Shown piece after piece: positions 57,913 through 64,000 of a DNA stretch of 64,000 bases (position 1 is its first letter; every line of letters begins with the position of its first letter). The notes under the pieces were generated by a model. It ran no database searches. It had not been told where the DNA came from and was given only the letters and a program-made list of their open reading frames with translations. A program made the position numbers and the translations under genes. The stretch comes from Enterobacter sp. kpr-6 (GTDB lineage: Bacteria > Pseudomonadota > Gammaproteobacteria > Enterobacterales > Enterobacteriaceae): contig NZ_FOYH01000001.1 in the NCBI RefSeq assembly GCF_900116015.1, positions 1 through 64,000 on the forward strand, read 5' to 3'.

Positions 57913-59763
57913 ATGGCCTTATTACAAATTAGTGAGCCTGGCATGAGTGCTGCGCCGCACCAGCGTCGTCTGGCGGCAGGCATTGATCTTGGGACCACCA
58001 ACTCTCTGGTGGCCACCGTGCGCAGCGGCCAGGCCGAAACCCTGCCCGACAGCGAAGGCCGCCATTTACTGCCCTCCGTCGTTCATTATCAGTCGCAGGG
58101 CCACAGCGTCGGTTTCGACGCCCGCAGCAACGCCGCGCAGGATCCGGTCAATACCATCAGTTCGGTAAAACGTCTGATGGGCCGTTCGCTGGCCGACATT
58201 CAGGCGCGCTATCCGCACCTGCCTTACCGCTTCGAAGCCAGCGAAAACGGCCTGCCGATGATGGCGACCAGTGCCGGACTGCTTAACCCGATCCGCATTT
58301 CTGCCGACATCCTGAAAGCGCTGGCTGCCCGTGCCACCGATGCGCTGGCAGGCGAACTCGACGGCGTAGTGATCACCGTTCCGGCCTATTTTGATGATGC
58401 GCAGCGCCAGGGCACCAAAGATGCCGCGCGTCTGGCTGGCCTGCACGTGTTACGCCTGCTCAACGAGCCGACCGCGGCGGCCATTGCCTACGGCCTGGAC
58501 TCCGGCCAGGAAGGGGTGATTGCGGTCTACGACCTCGGCGGCGGCACCTTTGATATTTCTATCCTGCGCTTAAGCCGTGGGGTATTTGAAGTGCTGGCAA
58601 CCGGCGGCGACTCGGCGCTGGGCGGCGATGATTTCGATCACCTGCTGGTGGATTACATCCGCGAGCAGGCGGGCATCACCGATCGCAGCGACAACCACCT
58701 CCAGCGCGAACTGCTTGATGTGGCGACCGCCACTAAAATCGCCTTAAGCGATGCCGACAGCGTCGATGTGAACGTCGCTGGCTGGCAGGGCGTCATTACG
58801 CGCGAGCAGTTTAACGCGCTTATCGCTTCGCTGATCAAACGCACCTTGCTGTCATGTCGTCGCGCCCTGAAAGATGCTGGCGTCGAGGCCGAAGAAGTGC
58901 GTGAAGTGGTGATGGTCGGCGGTTCCACCCGTGTGCCGCTGGTGCGCGAGCGGGTCGGTGAATTCTTTGGCCGCACGCCGCTCACCACCATCGACCCTGA
59001 CAAAGTGGTCGCCATTGGTGCGGCGATCCAGGCGGACATTCTGGTCGGCAACAAGCCGGACAGCGAAATGCTGCTGCTTGACGTTATCCCGCTTTCCCTC
59101 GGCCTTGAAACCATGGGCGGGCTGGTGGAGAAAGTCATCCCGCGCAATACCACCATTCCGGTAGCGCGTGCGCAGGAGTTCACCACCTTTAAAGACGGGC
59201 AAACCGCCATGTCGATTCACGTGATGCAGGGCGAGCGCGAACTGGTGCAGGATTGCCGTTCGCTGGCGCGCTTTGCGCTGCGTGGCATTCCGGCGATGCC
59301 TGCGGGCGGAGCGCACATTCGCGTCACCTTCCAGGTTGATGCCGACGGGCTGCTCTCCGTGACGGCGATGGAGAAATCCACCGGCGTGGAAGCCTCCATT
59401 CAGGTCAAACCCTCTTACGGGCTGACCGACGGTGAAATCGCCACCATGATCCAGGATTCCATGAGCTTTGCCGCACAGGACGTAAAAGCCCGTATGCTGG
59501 CTGAGCAAAAAGTGGAGGCCGCGCGCGTGCTTGAAAGTCTGCAAAGCGCGCTCGATGCCGATGCCGCGCTGTTAAGCGCCGCAGAGCGTCAGGCCATCGA
59601 CGATGCTGTTGCCCATCTGCGGGCGGTAGCGGAAGGCGATGACACCGACGCCATTGAACAAGCCATTAAAAATACAGATAAACAAACCCAGGAATTTGCC
59701 GCCCGCCGTATGGATCAATCGGTCCGTAACGCGCTGAAAGGCCATTCCGTAGACGAGGTTTAA
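57913..59763 (+). CDS. hscA: Fe-S assembly chaperone HscA
   Basis: HscA is a specialised Hsp70 that binds the LPPVK motif of IscU and helps release its cluster. The 616 residues match E. coli. The ATPase domain (about 20-385) shows [23 protein letters not shown] and [13 protein letters not shown]. The peptide-binding domain follows the [12 protein letters not shown] linker region. The fdx gene begins one base after its stop. Confidence 0.99.
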   Translation: MALLQISEPGMSAAPHQRRLAAGIDLGTTNSLVATVRSGQAETLPDSEGRHLLPSVVHYQSQGHSVGFDARSNAAQDPVNTISSVKRLMGRSLADIQARYPHLPYRFEASENGLPMMATSAGLLNPIRISADILKALAARATDALAGELDGVVITVPAYFDDAQRQGTKDAARLAGLHVLRLLNEPTAAAIAYGLDSGQEGVIAVYDLGGGTFDISILRLSRGVFEVLATGGDSALGGDDFDHLLVDYIREQAGITDRSDNHLQRELLDVATATKIALSDADSVDVNVAGWQGVITREQFNALIASLIKRTLLSCRRALKDAGVEAEEVREVVMVGGSTRVPLVRERVGEFFGRTPLTTIDPDKVVAIGAAIQADILVGNKPDSEMLLLDVIPLSLGLETMGGLVEKVIPRNTTIPVARAQEFTTFKDGQTAMSIHVMQGERELVQDCRSLARFALRGIPAMPAGGAHIRVTFQVDADGLLSVTAMEKSTGVEASIQVKPSYGLTDGEIATMIQDSMSFAAQDVKARMLAEQKVEAARVLESLQSALDADAALLSAAERQAIDDAVAHLRAVAEGDDTDAIEQAIKNTDKQTQEFAARRMDQSVRNALKGHSVDEV

Positions 59764-59764
59764 C

Positions 59765-60100
59765 ATGCCTAAGATTGTTTTTCTGCCTCATCAGGATCTT
59801 TGTCCGGATGGCGCAGTTCTGGAAGCAAGTACCGGTGAAACCATTCTCGACGTGGCCCTGCGCAACGGGATCGAGATTGAACACGCCTGTGAAAAATCCT
59901 GTGCCTGCACTACCTGTCACTGCGTGGTGCGCGAAGGGTTTGATTCGTTAACGGAAAGCACCGAAGACGAAGATGACATGCTGGATAAAGCCTGGGGGCT
60001 GGAGCCGGAAAGCCGTCTGAGCTGTCAGGCGCGCGTCGCCGACGAAGACCTGGTGGTAGAAATGCCGCGCTACACCATCAACCACGCGCGGGAGCATTAA
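59765..60100 (+). CDS. fdx: ISC-type [2Fe-2S] ferredoxin
   Basis: Fdx supplies electrons for cluster assembly. The 111 residues contain the ligands C42, C48, C51 and C87 ([12 protein letters not shown] and LSCQARV), with an acidic surface near 65-75. It lies between hscA (one base) and iscX (one base). Confidence 0.98.
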   Translation: MPKIVFLPHQDLCPDGAVLEASTGETILDVALRNGIEIEHACEKSCACTTCHCVVREGFDSLTESTEDEDDMLDKAWGLEPESRLSCQARVADEDLVVEMPRYTINHAREH

Positions 60101-60101
60101 T

Positions 60102-60302
60102 ATGGGCCTGAAGTGGACTGACAGCCGTGAAATCGGCGAAGCGCTGTACGACAGCCGCCCGGATCTCGATCCTAAAACCGTACGTTTCACCGATATGCAT
60201 CAGTGGATCTGCGAGTTAGAAGAGTTTGATGATGACCCGAACGCGTCTAACGAAAAAATTCTGGAAGCAATTCTGTTAGTCTGGTTAGATGAAGCAGAAT
60301 AG
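60102..60302 (+). CDS. iscX: Fe-S assembly protein IscX
   Basis: IscX is a small acidic protein that binds IscS and iron, and is thought to tune the desulfurase. The 66 residues ([19 protein letters not shown]) match the family. It is the last gene of the isc operon and is followed by a strong terminator. Confidence 0.97.
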   Translation: MGLKWTDSREIGEALYDSRPDLDPKTVRFTDMHQWICELEEFDDDPNASNEKILEAILLVWLDEAE

Positions 60303-60303
60303 T

Positions 60304-60336
60304 AAAACGGGCTGCCTTCGGGCGGCCCTTTTTTAC
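60304..60336 (+). terminator. Terminator of the isc operon
   Basis: An 8-bp GC-rich stem GGGCTGCC / GGCGGCCC (one G-U pair) with a stable TTCG loop and a TTTTTT tail. Confidence 0.93.
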
Positions 60337-60364
60337 ATACACAGGCTGAGAAAAGGATAAAACG

Positions 60365-61654
60365 ATGACAACCGAAGCCATGAAAATTACCCTTGCCACC
60401 GCGCCTGCCGATGCGCGCTGGGGTGAAAAAGCGACCTACAGCATCAACAACGACGGTATTACCCTGCATTTGACCGGAAAAGACGATCTGGGTTTGATCC
60501 AGCGCGCAGCGCGTAAAATCGACGGCCTGGGGATTAAGCATGTGGCATTTGCCGGCGAAGGCTGGGATGCAGACCGCAGCTGGGCGTTCTGGCAGGGCTA
60601 TAAAGGGCCGAAAGGCAGCCGCAAAGTAGAGTGGGCGAGCCTGCCCGACGATCAGCAAAAAGAGCTGGAAAGCCGCCGCAAAATCATCGACTGGGTGCGC
60701 GATACCATTAACGCCCCGGCGGAAGAGTTAGGCCCGGAGCAGCTGGCGCAGCGCGCCGTGGATCTGCTGAGCGGTGTGGGCGGCGATAACGTCTCGTACC
60801 GCATCACCAAAGGCGAAGATCTGCGCGAGCAGGATTACATGGGGATTTACACCGTCGGACGCGGTTCCGAGCGCACCCCGGTACTGCTGGCGCTGGATTA
60901 CAACCCGACCGGCGATAAAGACGCCCCGGTTTACGCCTGTTTAGTGGGCAAGGGCATCACGTTCGATTCCGGCGGTTACAGCATCAAACAGACCGCGTTT
61001 ATGGACTCCATGAAGTCTGACATGGGCGGCGCGGCCACGGTCAGCGGTGCGCTGGCTTTCGCCATTACCCGTGGGCTGAATAAACGCGTCAAACTCTACC
61101 TGTGCTGCGCGGATAACATGATCAGCGGCAACGCCTTCAGACTGGGCGACATTATTCGTTATCGCAACGGTAAAACCGTTGAGGTGATGAACACTGATGC
61201 CGAGGGCCGCCTGGTGCTGGCCGATGGCCTGATTAACGCCGACAAGCAAAAACCGCAGATGATCATCGACGCGGCCACCCTGACGGGCGCGGCAAAAACC
61301 GCGCTGGGCAACGATTATCACGCGCTGCTGAGTTTTGATGACACGCTGGCTAACCGCCTGCTGGCAAGCGCCGCCGCCGAGAACGAACCGTTCTGGCGTC
61401 TGCCGCTGGCCGAGTTCCACCGCAGCCAGTTGCCGTCGAACTTTGCAGAACTGAATAACACCGCCAGCGCCGCTTTCCCGGCCGGGGCCAGCACCGCCGC
61501 AGGTTTCCTGTCGCACTTTGTGGAGAATTACCGCGAAGGCTGGCTGCACATCGACTGTTCAGCGACCTACCGCAAAGCGGCAGTTGAGCAGTGGTCTGCG
61601 GGCGCGACGGGCCTGGGTGTGCGCACGATTGCGAATCTGCTGACTGCGGAGTGA
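60365..61654 (+). CDS. pepB: Aminopeptidase B
   Basis: PepB is a cytoplasmic leucyl-aminopeptidase-family (M17) enzyme that removes N-terminal residues from peptides. The 429 residues contain the metal-binding and catalytic segments [22 protein letters not shown] and the signature [12 protein letters not shown]. The ATG at 60365 has AAAGGA upstream; an ATG seven codons on (MKITLATAP) is a less likely start. Confidence 0.97.
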   Translation: MTTEAMKITLATAPADARWGEKATYSINNDGITLHLTGKDDLGLIQRAARKIDGLGIKHVAFAGEGWDADRSWAFWQGYKGPKGSRKVEWASLPDDQQKELESRRKIIDWVRDTINAPAEELGPEQLAQRAVDLLSGVGGDNVSYRITKGEDLREQDYMGIYTVGRGSERTPVLLALDYNPTGDKDAPVYACLVGKGITFDSGGYSIKQTAFMDSMKSDMGGAATVSGALAFAITRGLNKRVKLYLCCADNMISGNAFRLGDIIRYRNGKTVEVMNTDAEGRLVLADGLINADKQKPQMIIDAATLTGAAKTALGNDYHALLSFDDTLANRLLASAAAENEPFWRLPLAEFHRSQLPSNFAELNNTASAAFPAGASTAAGFLSHFVENYREGWLHIDCSATYRKAAVEQWSAGATGLGVRTIANLLTAE

Positions 61655-61660
61655 TTTTTA

Positions 61661-61735
61661 CCCCTCACCCTAACCCTCTCCCCAGGGGAGAGGGAATGTA
61701 CCCCCTCTCCCTCAGGGAGAGGGCCGGGGTGAGGG
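61661..61735. repeat. REP-like palindromic element, locus 4
   Basis: Opens with CCCCTCACCCTAACCCTC and closes with GAGAGGGCCGGGGTGAGGG; the inner arms CTCCCCAGGGGAGAGGG and CCCTCTCCCTCAGGGAGAGGG are themselves hairpins. It starts six bases after the pepB stop and ends 25 bases before sseB. Confidence 0.92.
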
Positions 61736-61760
61736 TGTTATATCGAATGCTGGAACTATC

Positions 61761-62537
61761 ATGACAGAAACAAAAAACGAACTAGAAACGCGCCTTGAGC
61801 AGGCGGCGACAGAAGCCGCGCATCGCCCGGCGTTTTTCCGCACACTGATGGATTCCACCGTCTGGGTGCCAGGCACGGCGGCGGAAGGTGAAGCGGTGGT
61901 CGCAGACAGTGCGCTCGATCTCCAGCACTGGGAAAAAGACGACGGCACTTCCGTTATCCCGTTTTTCACTTCCCTGGAAGCGCTGCAACAGGCGGTGGAA
62001 GGCGAACAGGCATTTGTTGTGATGCCGGTGCGCACGCTGTTTGAAATGACGCTCGGCGAAACCCTGTTCCTCAACGCCAAACTGCCGACGGGAAAAGAGT
62101 TTACCCCGCGTGAGATCAGCCATCTGGTCGGTGGGGAAGAGAACCCGCTAAGCCAGCAGGAAGTGCTGGAGGGCGGCACCTCGCTGCTGCTGTCCGAGGT
62201 GGGCGAACCGCCCGCACAGATGATCGAGTCCCTGACATTGCTGTTTAAAACGCTGAAAACGGTCAAACGCGCGTATCTTTGCTCAATCAAAGAAGGGGCC
62301 GATCAGCCCGCTAACCTGCTGATTGGTATCGAAGCGGAAGGCGATATCGAACGTGTTATTCACGAAGCGGGCAGCGTTGCCACCGATACCCTGCCGGGCG
62401 ATGAGCCGATCGACATCTGCGAAGTGGTGGAAGGGGAGAAGGGCATCAGCCACTTTATGATGGCGCACATCACGCCGTTTTATGAAAAACGCTGGGGCAG
62501 CTTCCTGCGTGACTTCAAACAGAACCGCATTATCTGA
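61761..62537 (+). CDS. sseB: SseB family protein (enhanced serine sensitivity)
   Basis: A 258-residue cytoplasmic protein, the same length as E. coli SseB. The name comes from a serine-sensitivity phenotype when it is overexpressed; the biochemical role is unknown. It has an N-terminal SseB domain (about 15-130) and a C-terminal SseB_C domain (about 145-250). No catalytic motif is seen. The ATG at 61761 has a weak ribosome site. Confidence 0.94.
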   Translation: MTETKNELETRLEQAATEAAHRPAFFRTLMDSTVWVPGTAAEGEAVVADSALDLQHWEKDDGTSVIPFFTSLEALQQAVEGEQAFVVMPVRTLFEMTLGETLFLNAKLPTGKEFTPREISHLVGGEENPLSQQEVLEGGTSLLLSEVGEPPAQMIESLTLLFKTLKTVKRAYLCSIKEGADQPANLLIGIEAEGDIERVIHEAGSVATDTLPGDEPIDICEVVEGEKGISHFMMAHITPFYEKRWGSFLRDFKQNRII

Positions 62538-62542
62538 TTCGC

Positions 62543-62564
62543 ACGGGGTGGACGTTCACCCCGT
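62543..62564. terminator. Possible bidirectional terminator after sseB
   Basis: An 8-bp stem ACGGGGTG / CACCCCGT with a GACGTT loop lies between the convergent genes and overlaps the last codons of the RpiR gene. It has no T-run, so support is modest. Confidence 0.45.
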
Positions 62565-63326
62565 CGCTTCCAGCAACAGCAAATCCATCAGTAACACCAG
62601 ATTTGACTCAAATGAGGTCACGCCTGCGGCTTCGGCGGCGAAGTGCACCGCTTCGTCATACAGCGGAAAGTGCAGATCGGCGAGGCCTGCCAGCGTATTG
62701 GCCGACGCGCGGGTGAAGGTCACCACCGTCATGCCGACGTTTCTGGCGATCCTGACCTTATCCACCACCTGCTCGGTTTCGCCGCTGCGCGACACCGCAA
62801 TAAACACTTCATAGCGCGCGGCATTGCTGAGAAAAATATTGCGGCTGTCACCTGGACCGGAGATAAACGCCGTCTTTCCCAGCACCTGCAATTTCTTGGT
62901 CAGGTATTCGGCGAACAGATACGAGAAGCCCGCGCCATATAGAAAAAAGCTCTCCTTTTCCCGCAGCAGCGCGGCAAACTGACGGCGCTTCTCTTCCGTC
63001 GCCCAGTGAAAGGTCTGTTGATAGTTGGCGATAAACTGGTTGAACAGGGCGGGCAGTTCGGCGCTGCCCTGCGGATGTTCCGCAATGTGCGGCGTATCGG
63101 ACAGAAGCTGTTTGCAGTGCCAGATCAGTTCGCTGTAGCCGCTAAAGCCGAGCTTCTGGCACAGCCGCATGATGGTGGCTGTGGAAACAAAGGTCGCCTG
63201 TGCCAGATCGCGCACCGTGATGTTGCCCACCAGCAGCGGGTGCGCTGTCAGATGGGCGAGCACACGGTATTCCGCGCGGGTCAGCGATGCACCGCGCGTT
63301 AACAGCGGTGCCAGTCGGTTGTCCAT
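62556..63326 (-). CDS. MurR/RpiR-family transcriptional regulator
   Basis: A 256-residue regulator with an N-terminal helix-turn-helix (DLAQATFVSTATIMRLCQKL, about residues 40-59) and a C-terminal SIS domain (about 115-240; FFLYGAGFSYLFAEY and SRSGETEQVV) that should bind a sugar phosphate. I see no orthologue at this place in E. coli. Its ATG at 63326 is two bases after the sseA stop, so the two are co-transcribed. No sugar-metabolism gene is adjacent in the window, so the target is unknown; the accessory sugar operon at 40-47 kb is one candidate. Confidence 0.88.
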   Translation of the reverse strand: MDNRLAPLLTRGASLTRAEYRVLAHLTAHPLLVGNITVRDLAQATFVSTATIMRLCQKLGFSGYSELIWHCKQLLSDTPHIAEHPQGSAELPALFNQFIANYQQTFHWATEEKRRQFAALLREKESFFLYGAGFSYLFAEYLTKKLQVLGKTAFISGPGDSRNIFLSNAARYEVFIAVSRSGETEQVVDKVRIARNVGMTVVTFTRASANTLAGLADLHFPLYDEAVHFAAEAAGVTSFESNLVLLMDLLLLEATG

Positions 63327-63328
63327 AT

Positions 63329-64000
63329 TCAGGCGGGTTCAACCGGTAAATCATCGCGCGCGCCCCATTCACTCCATGAGCCGTCATAGAGCGCGCCTTT
63401 TACGCCCAGCGTTGCCAGCGCCAGCAACACCACCGCAGCCGTCACGCCGGAGCCGCAACTGGCGATAATTGGGCTGCCCAAATCCACGCCCTGACGCTGG
63501 AAAATTTCCCGCAGTTCATCGGTGGTTTTCAGCTCGCCTTCAAACACCAGACTTCCCCACGGCACGTTCAGCGCGCCAGGAATATGACCGCGTTTCAGGC
63601 CGGGACGGGGTTCATCGGCCTCGGCGTTAAAGCGCGCTGCCGGGCGGGCATCGACGATTTGGGCGGTGCCTTCATGACTGACCAGCAGCATGTCGGTTAA
63701 GCGTTTGACGTCACTCTCATCGAATTTGGCCTCAAACTCGGCTTCCGGCAGCTTTACGTCGCCCTCCTGAAGCGGCAGTTCGTCGCGCTGCCAGCGGGCA
63801 AGGCCACCGGCCAGAATCGAAACGTTATCCACGCCAAAGGCTTTTAACATCCACCAGGCGCGCGGGGCAGAGAAGAGATCGCCCTCATCGTACACCACCA
63901 GGTGTTTATTGCTGTCGATGCCGAGTTCGCGCATCGCCACGGCAAAGGTTTCCGGGCGCGGCAGCATGTGGGGAAGGGGAGTGGTGTGATCGGAAAGGGC
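63329..64000 (-). CDS. sseA: 3-mercaptopyruvate sulfurtransferase (partial, N-terminus outside the window)
   Basis: SseA moves sulfur from 3-mercaptopyruvate to cyanide or thiol acceptors. The visible part codes for 223 residues and stays open to the window edge (ALSDHTTPLPHMLPRPE in frame), so about 57 N-terminal residues are missing compared with E. coli. Two rhodanese domains are present: the inactive first (VVYDEGDLFSAPRAWWML) and the catalytic second with the active cysteine in SCGSGVTAA. The C-terminus WSEWGARDDLPVEPA is typical. It reads into the RpiR-family gene two bases downstream. Confidence 0.96.
   Translation of the reverse strand, partial: ALSDHTTPLPHMLPRPETFAVAMRELGIDSNKHLVVYDEGDLFSAPRAWWMLKAFGVDNVSILAGGLARWQRDELPLQEGDVKLPEAEFEAKFDESDVKRLTDMLLVSHEGTAQIVDARPAARFNAEADEPRPGLKRGHIPGALNVPWGSLVFEGELKTTDELREIFQRQGVDLGSPIIASCGSGVTAAVVLLALATLGVKGALYDGSWSEWGARDDLPVEPA

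Overview
The window is a piece of a chromosome from the family Enterobacteriaceae. Gene order, protein lengths and many residue-level matches follow the Escherichia coli stretch that runs from rrnG through rpoE-rseABC, lepAB-rnc-era-recO-pdxJ-acpS, purL, glmY-glrK-qseG-glrR-glnB, hmp/glyA, hcaT-csiE, suhB, the isc operon and sseB/sseA. It is not E. coli: kgtP is absent beside the rRNA operon, several loci carry genes E. coli lacks at those positions, and a short GC-rich palindromic repeat occurs at four loci. An Enterobacter/Leclercia/Klebsiella-type genus is my best guess; the window alone does not fix it. No insertion sequence, prophage, integron, CRISPR array or tRNA gene was seen.

Layout. 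1-332: 3' end of a 23S rRNA gene, a complete 5S gene and the rrn terminator. 0.35-12.6 kb: yfiM, pssA, patZ, tapT, trxC, yfiF, ung, grcA, srmB, trmN6 and nadB, with FNR, NadR and terminator signals. 12.6-22.5 kb: the sigma-E operon (rpoE-rseA-rseB-rseC), then lepA-lepB, rnc-era-recO and pdxJ-acpS. 22.4-28.7 kb: yfhL and yfhH, an inserted N-acetylmuramate 6-phosphate etherase plus PTS permease, pgpC, tadA and mltF. 28.9-40.2 kb: purL, the small RNA glmY with its GlrR/sigma-54 control region, glrK-qseG-glrR-glnB, and divergent hmp and glyA. 40.2-47.4 kb: an accessory six-gene sugar operon (binding protein, ATPase, two permeases, D-ribulokinase-like kinase, SIS isomerase-like protein) where E. 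coli has the different yph cluster. 47.4-52.5 kb: hcaT, csiE, an accessory pair (DUF1007 protein and NicO-type metal exporter) and yfhR. 52.6-64 kb: suhB, trmJ, iscRSUA-hscBA-fdx-iscX, pepB, sseB, an accessory RpiR-family regulator and sseA, which is cut by the window end.

How the genes work together. Most of the window is housekeeping: phospholipid synthesis, tRNA and rRNA modification, DNA repair, NAD, purine, pyridoxine and one-carbon metabolism, Fe-S cluster assembly, envelope stress and nitrogen signalling. Several control circuits can be read from the DNA: a perfect sigma-E promoter before rpoE, tandem FNR sites before grcA, a perfect NadR box before nadB, PurR boxes before purL and glyA, an NsrR palindrome before hmp, paired IscR sites before iscR, and three GlrR sites plus a -24/-12 promoter before glmY.

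I see no clearly unprecedented system. The parts most worth a second look are: the FGGY-kinase/SIS/ABC operon, whose isomerase-like protein has lost two residues important in arabinose-5-phosphate isomerases; a TTGTTAA repeat array and an orphan terminator (possible small RNA) in the divergent region upstream of that operon; the MurNAc module at yfhH; the DUF1007/metal-exporter pair; the RpiR regulator beside sseA; the recO tail rewritten by a repeat; and the interrupted short reading frame before rpoE.
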